A DNA stretch of 64,000 nucleotides from assembly GCA_023055355.1 (NCBI GenBank), contig JALJCS010000009.1, forward strand, positions 25,445,001 to 25,509,000, read 5' to 3'. A program made the translations under genes and the position numbers. Shown piece after piece: positions 35,531 to 47,500 of the stretch. Position 1 is the first letter of the stretch, and each line of letters starts with the position of its first letter. The notes beneath the pieces are model-generated. The model did no database searches, had not been told where the DNA came from, and was given only the letters and a program-made list of their open reading frames with translations. Source of the DNA: Agelaius tricolor. Its lineage: Eukaryota > Chordata > Aves > Passeriformes > Icteridae.

Positions 35531-38500
35531 CCCTCAGGGAGTCCCTAAGTCATCTTCCATAGCAAAGGCATCTGCCCCACTAGAATGAAAGTTAACTTTG
35601 TCCTTGGAAGCATCTGTGGCCTCATGCAGGCAGTAATCATATTTGTCTGTTGTTTCTATCCCTGATGGTTTAGCTGTATGGTGCCACAGGGGGGGATGGG
35701 GATTGTTGGCTGGAGCTGAATGTGGCATTGTAAATGAGAGCATACCCCTAATTTATATGGCAGTACCAGAATGTACTCGGGTACATTCGTCAACCATGCA
35801 TTTCCTTTGCTTCCCCTCACCCTTTCCTACTGTCTGTGCATATTGATCAGGCGGTCATTGAGGCGCCCTCAGGTCTCTTCCCTGAGGAGTCACAGTTAAT
35901 ACTGGCTGCAGATATAGGTGGGGGCAGTTCAAATTAATTTTTGTGCTCTATGTTGTTTTATTTGTTAACAGAACTGATCTATTATGCTGTAGGTGTTCCC
36001 AGCTTGATCAGAGACCTTAGAAGAGTTGTCTTGTTCTACAGTTTAAAATAGATAAGTCTTTCTACTTTTGAAAATTTTTTCACCTTATTACTTGTTTTTA
36101 CAAATTGTTAGCACGTACAGGAAAAAGTACTCTCGAGTTATCACATACTATGCTGTACTTCAGGCAAAATGGGATGTTTGGTGTTTACTGTCTTGCTGAT
36201 TTCTGATTAAGTGATAGCACCCAGTGCATCTAAAAGACTCCTAGATTTTGTTCTGATTGCCATTTTAAAAATGTGAACTGGGTGATATTCTGGTCACTGG
36301 TATATACAAGTTCATCAATAACTGTCTTTGTTTTAACTTTTCTGAACTAATGAAAAAATGTTTTTCAATTCCCCTTGTACCCTAGAACTGGCAGTTTCAA
36401 GAATCACTTAAACTAAAATTGTTTAACTTCTATCTTGCTGATCAGGTAGCTGTTACTTTAGATTTCTTTTCCCCTTTGATTGCCTTCATTGTGAAATAAA
36501 CACCTTTTGTTGAAGACAAAGTGGCTATTGTAACTTGAAAATACGTTTACAGTGTGGTTTTTTTTTTGTCAAGACATACTAAACTAAGGCTCTGTGCCTG
36601 CAGTGATGTCAAGTCACTGAATACTGTGGGAGCTGAGCCTGTTGCTACTCTAATAGTCTCTGCCTCAGAGGACTGGTGTCTTTATTGCTGTAACTCTGCT
36701 GAAGTCATTGGAGTTTTTCTAGAAGAAAACTTGGCTCCTATCTATTCTACTCAAATACTTTATAGCCAGGTAATACAATATCCCATTGATTTCCCTTTTT
36801 GTCATTTCTCTGCATTTTTGCCTTCAGAAATGCCTGTTGAGTTATGATCCGGTTCTTTTGCTAGGAATTCTGAGCGGGCTCTCAATTTGGAGCAATATCT
36901 AGCCTTGGGTATGTTTTATTTTTGTTCCTTTAGACCCTTAACAAAAGAATACTTAGGAAACCATTTTTATGATGTGTTCATTCTTGTTTATTGTGCCTCA
37001 TTCACTGTTTGAACGCATTAGCTGTTTTCAACCAGAAGTGTCAAAATTAGGTGACTAAAACGTTTTGTCCTCCATTTTAAAGAAATATCCAAGGAGGTAG
37101 CTGTTTGAAACAATGCCACAGAGAAGCTACAAAGTGAGCTCTGTTGTTTTGGGTGCCACAGTTCTTGCAAAAGACCCAGCTTTAGTGAAAGCTTCAGTCA
37201 ATACTTTTATCCAGCACCAAACAAATTTTTAAGAAGTTGGGCTTGAGCCAGTTCTGTTGCCCATGATTGAAGGTTGTTAATTTATAGTCTTGTTCCTGTT
37301 CTGGAAACTAAATCCATCAGGCTTACCATCTCCATCTATACACAGCATGATAGAAATGACATCTCTGCAGCAGGAGGAATTGTTCTCTCTTCATTCACAG
37401 GTTCCAGATTTTCATCTGTCGTGACTGCCTATATCATCCCAGTGTTTCCTCAAATCAGGTGGCTGCAATAGACTCCCTATCCCTCCTGTATCTTGTGCTG
37501 GGTGTTGGTGTTGCTTGGGTAAATGCAAAACTACCTCCTTTCAGGACCAGCACCATCTCCTCTGGAATCAGTAATTTATTTTTCTTGTGATGGTATTTTT
37601 TATGTCTTGTCATCTGCACATTGCTGCTTGAAAAATGGTCCTTCTAGCTGTACAATGAGGGTTGTCAGAGATATTGCAATCCCAAACCTTCCTGTGCCTT
37701 CCATTATTTCAGTCTTCTGTCTTGCTATGTAATGAGAGAAACTACAAATCCACAAGTCTTGGTGCTCTCACTGGTGAGTTGCTATTATTGTATAAAGTTA
37801 ACACATCTGACACTAGGAAGTCAACGAATCAGATTAATTTCATGTTTGCCATAAATACTTCCTAAATTTCTAAAGATCAAAGATTTTGATGTCCCTTTTA
37901 TTTGTTTAAGAGGGAAAATTAGCCAAATCTTGTTGTTTGAAACCAAATCCCAGGTAAAGTATTTGCCATGACTCCTGTTTTCCCCAGATTTTCTTATTCA
38001 TTTCCACTTGGAATATTGGAGGGGCTGGCTCTGAAGTGTTGAGCTATCATTTCAACAGATCCCCATAAGCTGTCTCTATAAATAATTCTGTCTCTATTGG
38101 TTCAGAAACTTGATCATTGGCAAGAAATGCAGGATGTCTTAGTTTACTTTGCCAGGTGGCCCTGAAAGAAATTTCTGATGTAAGTGATGTTTGGTTTGAC
38201 TCAACAATGAGGCAAGTGAGAAACACTAATCTCTGGCTATAATTTTTAGACTGTGTTGATGAGAGATTGGAAGATGAGTAAAACAGGGAGCTCAAAAACT
38301 AACAACAGATTAGAAGAGGGCCAGGTAGAATGATGTGTCTGAACATAGGAAAGGGGAAAGAGACTGGAAGAGGTAAAAAGTGTGAAGGAGCTAAGATAAA
38401 TGAAAGCTGAGATAAAGGATGTAGCAAAGAGAGCCCAATTTTTATCTGTTTTCAGCACTGCAACAAGTCAGAGGAGGTGTGGTTTAATGGAATGTCTGGG

Positions 38501-41500
38501 CAAAATCTTGTCCTGCTCAGCAAATGGAGGACAGAAATATAAGAGACACCATCAAAATGAACAAGAAGAGGAAAAGAGAAGAAAGAGAGGCTGTAATTCA
38601 TGGACAGGGAGACAAGAGAAGATAACATTCTAGGAGGACTGCAATAAAGAAATGTTGGAGTGATAGAGGGAGAAGAGAAGGGCATGAATAAAATGATGGA
38701 AAATAAAAATGGGGGCAGAAGAGCTTATGACAACTTAGAACAGCTTGAAAAAGGTCATGCATGCCCTCTGGGCTCCTAGCCACACTAGAGCCAGAGAGGA
38801 CTGTCATGGTAGATAAACAAGGAATGGTAGGATTGAACGCAATTTATAACTTGCTTGTCATTGGCATGGGAATGGAAGTGAATATCCCATCCCTGTAGGG
38901 TTGTCAGGGCAGTGGGGAAACTGGCCTCTGGATTGTCTCTTGGCTGTCAAGTGAGAGGAAAGGTGCCAAATACTTGTATGTGCGTTTCTGTCTAGCTGGG
39001 TGGTACTGGAAGGATTTGTGAAGGCAGGGAACAAATGTCTATGAGAATACAGCTTGTTGCACTGAAATGCACACTTCTGTGCTGCCACATCCACTGGCCC
39101 ATGAAATTTGATAGAGAATAGAATATTCTTGTAACTCTGCATTTGGGTGATGTCTGTGGCTTGAATAAATTATTATTTCTCCTCTTTAAGGGCAAACTAT
39201 TTAGGTCTTTCCCAAATTTATCTGAACTTGGGAGAACTACAGACTTTGATAAAGGCTTTAATACAGAGAATTGGTCTGTGTGTCCCCTCTCCTATCAGGT
39301 CCTCTATTTGGTGCTGCAAGAGCATCACAGATGGCTCCATGGGGGAAGGTACATAAAATACCAATCTTTTTATTTAGAACAGGAGGCTTCGGAGATACAT
39401 GGTGCTACTCTGTATAGCACCACACTACAGCTGTCTACAGCTAGGAGTATTCCTAGATAAAATATGGGATGGAAAGGGTAGCAAACCTATGTGAGAGCAT
39501 TTGTCTGCAGTTCTTGCTGCCAGGCTCTTAGCAGGTTGAAAACCCACCCTGAGGACAAGGGTTGGCTTTACCTGGTAAGAAAGGGTCATGTAGCATTTGT
39601 ACAAACTATGCTTCCTCTTCCCTGAAAGCTTTCATTGAGCTTCATTGAACCTAGGTTACTGGGGAATGGCTCAGGGCTGGGAACAGGCATAGGGTTTTCA
39701 GAACCGGCAGAAAACTTGAAATGCAACGTGCAAACATGATTTTTGCAAACTGGAACAAATTCTTCTTTCCTTCCCCTGGTATAATCAGGAATATAGCCTT
39801 ACTACTTTCAGTTTGGTGGAGTGGAGAAGACGATACAGTTTTGAGAGGTAAATGGATTTGGGACTTGCTAGATATCAGTGCTATTCCTCTTACTGATGTC
39901 TGTCTGTTTCTGGGATGCTGGCAATCCTTTTATTCTCATAGGCAGCTCTTTGTGCTGATTAGCCATATGGACACTGAGTTTGAAAAACAGCTGAGTGGAG
40001 AATTTTGAAAAGGAGTTCTGGTTTTCAATGTTCTTGGGCCTCAGTTAACAATCTGTGGTTACCTGTAGGTCAGACTCTCAGCTCCAGTCACTCCCTTTCA
40101 AGTGGATATGAAGAATGGCCAGTAATTCTCTGGGATGCGCACCCAATCCTTTGGAGAGGGAAGGGAGCTCTTGCTGAGACACAAACTGTAATGGTGTTGA
40201 GCTTTGGCAGAAAAATAATTTCTGATTGTTTCTCAGCCTGAGAGGGCAATATCATAGATATTACAGAAAATCAGTAATGGAACCACTTTGTCATGTTTTT
40301 GGACTAATGATTATCCAGCTGAGAGATGAGGTTGTAACTCTCCCTGGTGTCTTTTATTTTCAGGGAGCGTTTTGGGGAGGCAGGTGACTGAGCCCTGTGA
40401 GCCAGCTGTAGGATGAGGGAACTTCTGCAGGACATGTGTACTCATGCCTCATGGGATTTGTGTGGATGTCTAGGAACAAATCTCTGCCCATACCAATTAT
40501 ATAAAATATCTTCCCTTATGTAAAAATATATTCTCATTTGAAAATCCACATTTCCTTCCTCTAGAAGGAAGAAGGCAAACAGCATCACCTGTCTGACAAG
40601 GTTACCATCACTTCTCACCAATGCCTGAGGGACTTTACTAGTGATTTCTGCCCACTTCCTTGTCCTCATGAGACTGTGGGAAATGGCAGGCTACCAAGTT
40701 CTCATGAAGCCTTATTTCTAGAAGCTTGTACTTTTTCAGCTGTTTGGATGGATGCCTTGGTGTGTTTTCTGAAGACCATCATTCCATCAGTAAGTTTGCC
40801 GCCCTACTATCATCTCCTGTGTGTGGTTCAGGGGTTTAAGCTGATCTTTTATTTCCAGGGCTAGCAGGAAGGGCAGAGAAGTGACCTCATGTGAAACTTA
40901 AGGGACAGATATTTTACTACCTGGAGAAAAAAAGACAAGACACCATCTCCTTTAGCTGCCAAGGGTTTTAATCTTCACTGGTGATATCTCTAGTGCTCTT
41001 CATGATAACACTCACCTGCCCCTACTCCCTTTACCAGGTTGTCTGAGCTATGAACCTTCCTTCCTAGGTCCCTAAGATATCCTGGGCACCAAAGGGATGG
41101 GTGGCTGTCCCTAGTTCATGATTAATGGCATGCTGCACCTTGGAGAGAAGAGATCTTTGCTTTTCCTATGAGTTGGCTCCCAAATCTGAAGCCCATGTCT
41201 CTTACATTTTGTCCTGTCAGTCACAGCAGTTGGCCCATTATTTCATGCTGATTGCTGCCCACTGTATTTTGACCTGTTTCCTCCATAAAATCATAACAAT
41301 GCACCGATAACAGGCATGTAGTAGGTGATCCATTTCCCGCTGCTGACAGTCACTTATGTCGTGCTCCTTAAAGCAGGAGGGTTATAACTGCACAAGTCCC
41401 CATTAGAGCTAAAAGAAGTGGCAAAGCTACAACAGCCCCCGCCAGCCTTGCATGAGCAGTCAACAGTTATTTAACCTTTAGTGACAGGTGACGTACTTCA

Positions 41501-42445
41501 AAGAGAAACGATGCTTTGTGGGTAATGGTTTATTTATTTCTTGAACAGCAAGCTGTAAATTCACCCATTTATGGGAGCCACATTTCTTGCCTATTGTTTG
41601 AGTGTTGCTCAGAAGTGCCTTTGTGTTATCAGCTTGGATGTCAAACAGTCACAGTTCTGTCAATTTGATATCATGTCGTCTACGGAAGGAACTAAGCCTG
41701 TGGCAGAGTGTGGCCTGTGTTTGCATTTTGAGGGAGTGTGTTGTGAATGAGCTGGAGAAGGAAGCAGGGATGGAAGAGGCCTCAAATTTCCACTGGTCCT
41801 TCATTTCTTTACAAAACTGCAATGGCAGTCCTTCCTGCTTCTTTTGGATGCTAATGCCTTTGTTTCATGGAGCCTGACACTCACTTCTTCACAACCTGTG
41901 GGGTGTGAGAGAAGAGATGGGTACCAAAATCAAACAAATCCTGCAAACACAGATCTGTAGCTTCCCTGACAGTGAGTGGAGGCCTCTGCCCTTTCCTAAA
42001 ACCAGGCTGCAGCATGAGGTGGTGGCTGCTTGTGTGCTGGGGCACTTGAAATGCTTCTTCCAAGTGTTTTGTTTGTTTTTCACAACTGTCATTAATATAA
42101 GGCTATAATGTGTTTAAGGGTCTTCACTCAATCAACCACATGTGTTCATCCTCATCTTAAGAGGTCATGTGGGAAGCCAAGGGCAGACTTTCAACTGAGT
42201 TAGGTTGTCTTGTCTGTCTTTCTGAGTCTATTCAAAAAGAAGAAAAAACTCCAGACCTGTAGAGATGCTTTTGCCAATTTTCATCTTTCAGCTGCTCTCT
42301 TATGTATTTTAAATATCTCACATAATGCTTCTACCTTTCCTCCTTCCCTTTGCTGTGATGCCTTTAATGCTTTTATTCAGTACATGGAGTTTTGTATTTC
42401 ATCAGTGCTCAAACAAGTCTTTAATTTTTCAGGCATATCTGGATG
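35531..42445. other. Long non-coding stretch, no gene recognised
   Basis: No exon or transposon was recognised. Purine-rich low-complexity sequence occurs at about 38540-38720. The block at about 41290-41660, with CACCGATAAC, GGTGACGTAC and GTTATTTAACC, looks non-repetitive and could be a conserved non-coding element. Confidence 0.5.
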
Positions 42446-42464
42446 TGCAAATGACCATTTGCAT
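42446..42464. promoter_or_regulatory. Palindromic paired octamer (POU-type) motif
   Basis: TGCAAAT and ATTTGCA are perfect inverted repeats with a 4-base spacer, and the right half extends to the full octamer ATTTGCAT (42457-42464). POU-domain factors bind this octamer, and inverted halves can recruit dimers. The surrounding 42420-43020 is AT-rich and free of recognisable repeats. Function is inferred from the motif only. Confidence 0.4.
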
Positions 42465-43751
42465 GTGAAAAATGAGCGCACCCACAATTCTGCAGCTACC
42501 CATAAATATCGGAAAGTACAAAATTGGAGGCTGCAGTATGCAATTTAGTGCAGTGTCTTTGTGCCCTGTTCTGTTCAATTTATTGTTGGTGAAGCATGCA
42601 CCTATGCATAAAGCTGAAGTTGTACATGTATTTTCACTCTAAATGCTAAATTTCAAATGGAGCTGGATAACATTTTTTGGTTGTGTATTTCATTCGGTAA
42701 AAATGAGTAGTTTCTTTACCCTAAGTGATTTTTGAAGTACTTTAGCCCCACCCTTCTCCCTCAAATTGGAGAATAAAAATTTTCTGCTTTAGTTTTTTTC
42801 AGAAAATAAATATTTTTCCTCCAAATGTTTTGACTTTTTTATTAATATCTCATTCTTTTAATTATTCTAAGAAAACAATGAAAGAACAAGAATAAAATGA
42901 CATTGAATTAAAGCAGTTGTGGATATCTGGTAGAACATCTTGGCAAGAAAATTCAGTGCTTCAGATAAACTGTAAATAAAAGATATTTCTCTTTGGCAAA
43001 GAAAAAAAAAAAGAAATCAATTAGTGCTGAATAATTCATTCCCAGACAACACAGTCTGTAGATAAAACAGGTTGCTTGGGTTCGAGGTCAAACCTCATGG
43101 GATGTGCACAGATCGGCTCAGGTTTGACAGAGCTTAGTACCATCAATGCCATACGAATGTAGTTAGGCTGGCTGCAGGCTTGAGCTGGTTCCAGACATCC
43201 TTTTAGCTCTCTGCCTCGGTTAATAAACCTTTCTGGGACAGAAGACAAAAGATGCAGAAAACTCTGAGTTATCAAACATGTTAACATATGTGTGAAAGCA
43301 GTCTCCAGGATGTAGCTCCCTGGTGCCATGCCCAGTAGAGAACTGGTTGCTTTTATGCATTTCTATTTTAGGATGTTGACAATTTTTAGAAGGAAATTTG
43401 GTATCCTTGTCTGCTTCCAAACAGGGTTTAGGGGGAAACTGATAAACACTCCCCCCTGCCTACCCCCCTGACCATATTGAAAAGTAGCAATTAGAGCAAT
43501 GAGAACTTGTAATTTGCTGACTGTTTTGCAAATGGGTGTAGTTTCCAACTTTTTAAAGATGCACAGAAATTATAATTTGCCTGTGACTTACGCTGCTGGG
43601 AATAAATGAATCTTTGAAAATCTTGGTGTGGTAATGACAGTAGAACTGTGGCTATTCCCAGGCACTAGTTAATCAGAGTTGCAGTGCACCTTCTCCAAGC
43701 AGCTGTTTGTTCACCATCACAGTTAGTAGACCTGAAAAAAGTTGTAGAGGT
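42465..43751. other. Non-coding stretch, no gene recognised
   Basis: AT-rich sequence lies up to about 43020, with a run of A at 43001-43012. I checked GGGTTCGAGG near 43079 as a possible tRNA B box, but no A box or cloverleaf surrounds it. Nothing else was recognised. Confidence 0.55.
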
Positions 43752-44189
43752 TGTACCACAGAACAGATTTTGGAAGGGACCACAATGGGTTATCTGGTCC
43801 AATATCCCTGATATTGGATAGGGTGATTCTAGAGCACATTGCACAGGATTGCACCCAGATGGTTCTGGAATATCTCCAGAGTGGCAGACTCCATAATCTC
43901 TCTGAGCAACCTCTTCTTGGTTGGGTTGCTGGGTCCCAACCAATTGCTGACCCAACCAATGCTGGGTCACTTGCACAGTAGAGAAGTTCTTCTGTATATT
44001 CACTTGTAAGTTCCTGCCTGTGCATCAGTTTCTGCCTGTTGGCTCTTGCCCTTTTGCTTGAAACCACTGAGCAGAGCCAGGCTTTGTCCTTTTGACACCC
44101 TTCCTTCAGATACTTAGAGACTGATGAGATCCTCTCTCGGTTGTCTCTTCTCAAGGCTGAACAGGCCCAGCAGCCTCAACCTTTCCTTG
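43752..44189 (-). mobile_element. CR1 LINE 3' region, antisense, left part of a split copy
   Basis: Block order on the plus strand is GGAAGGGACCACAATGGG, GAGCACATTGCACAGGATTG, GGAATATCTCCAGAGTGG, CAGTAGAGAAGTTCTTC, GTCCTTTTGACACCCTTCC, ACTGATGAGATCCTCTCTC and CAAGGCTGAACAGGCCCAGC, ending in CCTTTCCTTG. This is the canonical antisense bird CR1 3' region. The copy is interrupted at 44190 by an LTR and resumes at about 44540. A rearranged 40-50 bp insert with a 10-bp inverted repeat lies at 43917-43968. Frames 43665-44154 on the minus strand are decayed CR1 ORF2 and shadows. Confidence 0.93.
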
Positions 44190-44539
44190 TGTCATGATTT
44201 AACTTCAGCCAGCAACCAAATGCCACACAGCTCCTTGCTCACCCTTCCACCAGCAAGACTGGGGAGAGAATGGGAAGAGTTGAAGCTAGAAAACTTGTGG
44301 GTTGACATAAAGACAGTTGAATAGGGAAAGCAAAGCAAGGAATTCTTTCACTGTTTCTCATAGGCAGGCAGGTGTTCAGCCATCTCCAGGAGAGCAGGGT
44401 CCCATCACACAACCCATTAACAGTTCTGTGGGAAGACAAATGCCATAACTCTGAATCTTCTCCCCTTACAAATCTAAAACAGAGCTCCATACCAGCCATT
44501 GTGAAGAACACTAACTCTACCACAGCCAAAACCAGCATA
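44190..44539 (-). mobile_element. Solo ERV LTR, antisense, nested in CR1, central part deleted
   Basis: The segment begins TGTCATGATTTAAC and ends CCAAAACCAGCATA, matching the two ends of a common bird ERV LTR family in reverse orientation (sense termini TG...CA). Between them are AAACTTGTGGGTTGACATAA, GGCAGGCAGGTGTTCAGCC and GTGGGAAGACAAATGCC. Relative to the family as I remember it, the central segment with the TATA-box promoter is missing: CTTCTCCCC runs directly to CAAATCTAAAACAGAGC. Flanks CCTTG (44185-44189) and TCTTG (44540-44544) look like a 5-bp target duplication with one change. No gag, pol or env sequence is present, so it is a solo LTR without coding or evident promoter capacity. 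Confidence 0.82.
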
Positions 44540-44565
44540 TCTTGTAAGAGAGATACTCCAGTGCA
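44540..44565 (-). mobile_element. CR1 LINE, right part of the split copy
   Basis: TCTTGTAAGAGAGATACTCC continues the CR1 sequence exactly where 44189 leaves off (the family reads CCTTTCCTCATA-GAGAGATGCTCC). This restores a single CR1 copy once the LTR is removed. Similarity fades after about 44565. Confidence 0.75.
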
Positions 44566-47500
44566 TACTTCTCTCATGCAAGAAGACAAAGGTGTGTTTT
44601 CCTATTCTGTCAAATGTCCCTCCATGCTTAAGTTAGCTCAAAGAATTGGGTAGAGGGAGATGGACCCGCTCTTTATGTCTAGGTGGGCACACAAGCACCA
44701 TTTGTCCCTCTGAATCCATCTCAGCCTTGATCTGCCCAGAACTGCTCACAGACTCTTTTTAGGCAGGGATTTCATACGTGTGGTGTTGGTGGCACAACGG
44801 GACCTTAGCTGTGGCTAATGGCTTATGGCAGCCTCAATAACCATGTCTTGTTTGGCTCAGGAGCTGTGTGATCAGGCCCTGGTCCTACGGAAGAGCCACC
44901 AACCACTCAGGGCTGCATCTTGAGGGTTTGCTGCTGGTCTAGCACAGCCCTACCCTACTGTGTTACCACGTGAATCCATTGCAGGGTATGGTCTTTAGGT
45001 TGTTTAGTCTTTGTGAGGGTAGCCCGGTTTGTGCACTTACTTTAAAAATGATCCAAAGGTCAGAGCAGAAGTCATAGGAGAGTCTGGCTGCCCATTGGTT
45101 TAAAGCATGAGGTGGAAAACACAATCCTCCCTCCAACCTTTCTCTGAACTGCTTTTTACAAAAATATGCCTTTAAGTTAATTGATATGATGATAAACTCA
45201 AGTTGACCTTGTGATGCTATCTTTGGGGCATGGAAAAGTGAAAGAAAAACTTCATGGAAGTAGAAAGAATATCAAGGTAAAACTTTGGGGGTTATCTAAA
45301 ATAATCAAAGGAATGAAACATTTATTTTTGAAAATAAAAAAATCCTAAACCAGAGCAATCTATTTTCAATGCAACACCTCAGTTAATCCAAACAAATTAG
45401 TTTGAGGGCTTCATCTAGTGGTTTTTTTTGCTTTTTTAAGATTTATTTTGGCATGCTTTTTTGAGCAACCAAAAAATAAAATCAACCCTAGAAAAAAAAA
45501 ACCAAACCTAAACTTATTTTGATATGTTAGCAAAAAAAAAAAAAAAAATCAGTTATTTTCGTGGCTCTAAATTGCCCATTTTTAAGAGACAAGGGCTTTA
45601 TTGCTGTCTGTCAATGTGTTGCTCGTGAAGGAATTTCTGTGTTTATCCACTTTTCTTTTTTAAAGAGGCAATGAAATTCAACACAAAAGACATAGATTAA
45701 ATTAACAGTGAAATGAAATGTACAGAAGTCAGGAAATACCAGAATTACAATGCAGTCTTTAAATGCTCACATGGTGTTCTTATTGCAGGATTTCTGCCTT
45801 GTTCAATAAGTGGCTTAGTGTATGATAAATAAGATGTAATGCCATACAATGAATAATGAAAGAAAAAAGAAAGATTGAAGAGCCACTCATTCAGCAAGTC
45901 CCAGCCATCCTGGGGACCAGCTGTAGTAGGATCTGGACGGGGATACCAAAAAGGTACAATAAAGCTAAATCAAAATAGCTGTGAATAGGCAACTGTGGTT
46001 AAGAGTATGAAGGGAGATGTTACATTGACATTTCTGACTGTGCATCACTGGGCAAATATAACTTTTTAAAAATTAAAGTCACTCTGAAATTCCTTACATT
46101 ACCACTGATGTAAATGAGGGTGAGCACTTGGGATTATCTGCATCAAGCCATTGTGCAAAACATGGCCAATTCTCCTGTGTGGAAAAGCCCTGGAAGTCTG
46201 GAAATGCTCTATGTGATCAGTGGTATGGTGTACACAGAACAAATAGCATGGAATAAACTCCATGCATCATAAGCTGCCTTCAAAACCATTTGCCAAACTT
46301 ACAGCTTATGCAATAGCTGAACTAGATTTCTGTGTTTTTTTGAGGAGTGTTGTGGAGCAGTCATAAAAAGCAAGATGGCAAACCTCAGAGGGCTTCTGTG
46401 CTGTGCTGTGCAATGCTGCTGTTTCCCAGTAACGTGGTTGCAGAAGGAAAAGGAGTGTAGCACCTGGCAGTGTTTCAGTAAAATGCAAAATGTATCTGCT
46501 GCTTCATCTTGGGTTGCTGCTCTGCACAGAGTTGGGGTATGCTGGAATCCCAGCCTAAAGTTTTAGGATAATGTTTCTGGCAGGCTGTAAGGTGGTGGAG
46601 ATGCCCATCTGAGAGTCACTGAAACAGTGTCAGAGAAATATCCTTGAGAGTGTGGCTACCCTGCCTTCCTCTGTCCAGTCTCTTATCTGTTGAGTTATAC
46701 TCAATAACACAGAGCACATATATTTACCTTTTACCCTTCTCTATTTGTCAGAGTTACCTGGAAAGGTGGCTAACTTGGTGCTGATGCATGGGGACCTTTA
46801 TCTTTGCAAATATGCTTTGGCCGCTGAAGAATGGGATTAACTACCAAAAGAAAAAGAAGTTTTGTTTAAGTGAACAAATACATCTGTCTTGTACTTTTTT
46901 CATTAGATGTATTGAGCTTTCTCTTGTGTTTTTTAGCTGAGAAAAATTGTCAGAACTCTTTGAAAGAACAAAGTTAACCATTAGCCATTGCTCACCCATC
47001 TTGTGCTTTCTGTAACCTCACGAGTGTGTTGTCTGCAATTAATAAATTGCTTGCTTCAGAATGTAGAGCTTGTGACCTTATGTATGGGAAATTTGCATGA
47101 ACTTTATTCAGTACACATCAGTTTCCCACCTCTTCTGTCTTCCAGGATGAAAAACTGTTTTTTTCCTGTTGCCTAATAAGAAAACTGATTATTTTTGTCC
47201 CTCCTCTTCCAAATACCCAGACAATACCACTAACAAAGTAGGCAAACTTGTGACAGTGAACATTGATGGAATGCAAAGATGTTTGATATTCACATCTTGG
47301 GGCCTGGAAGCTTCACCTCAGACTCCAAATGCCACAGGATTATATGTACTTGTGAAACATTTTCTCTCATACTATTACATTATAATTCTGTTGCAGAGGT
47401 GTTTACATGCTGTTAGACCCATCAAAGAAAAGACCTGTTCTTCTAATGTTGGTTACTAGAAAGGGGTTTGTACTTTTCTGTTTTAAGACAGGATTTTCCT

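Noticed and set aside
40340..40382. Acceptor-like TTTTATTTTCAG followed 20 nt later by a donor-like GCAGGTGAC, as a micro-exon
   Set aside because: The donor is weak and a 20-nt exon cannot be supported without transcript data.
43071..43100. GGGTTCGAGG as a tRNA B box
   Set aside because: No A box at the right distance, no acceptor stem and no cloverleaf could be drawn.
43723..44154. 143-codon minus-strand frame
   Set aside because: It lies within the antisense CR1 and is a decayed or shifted reading of that element.
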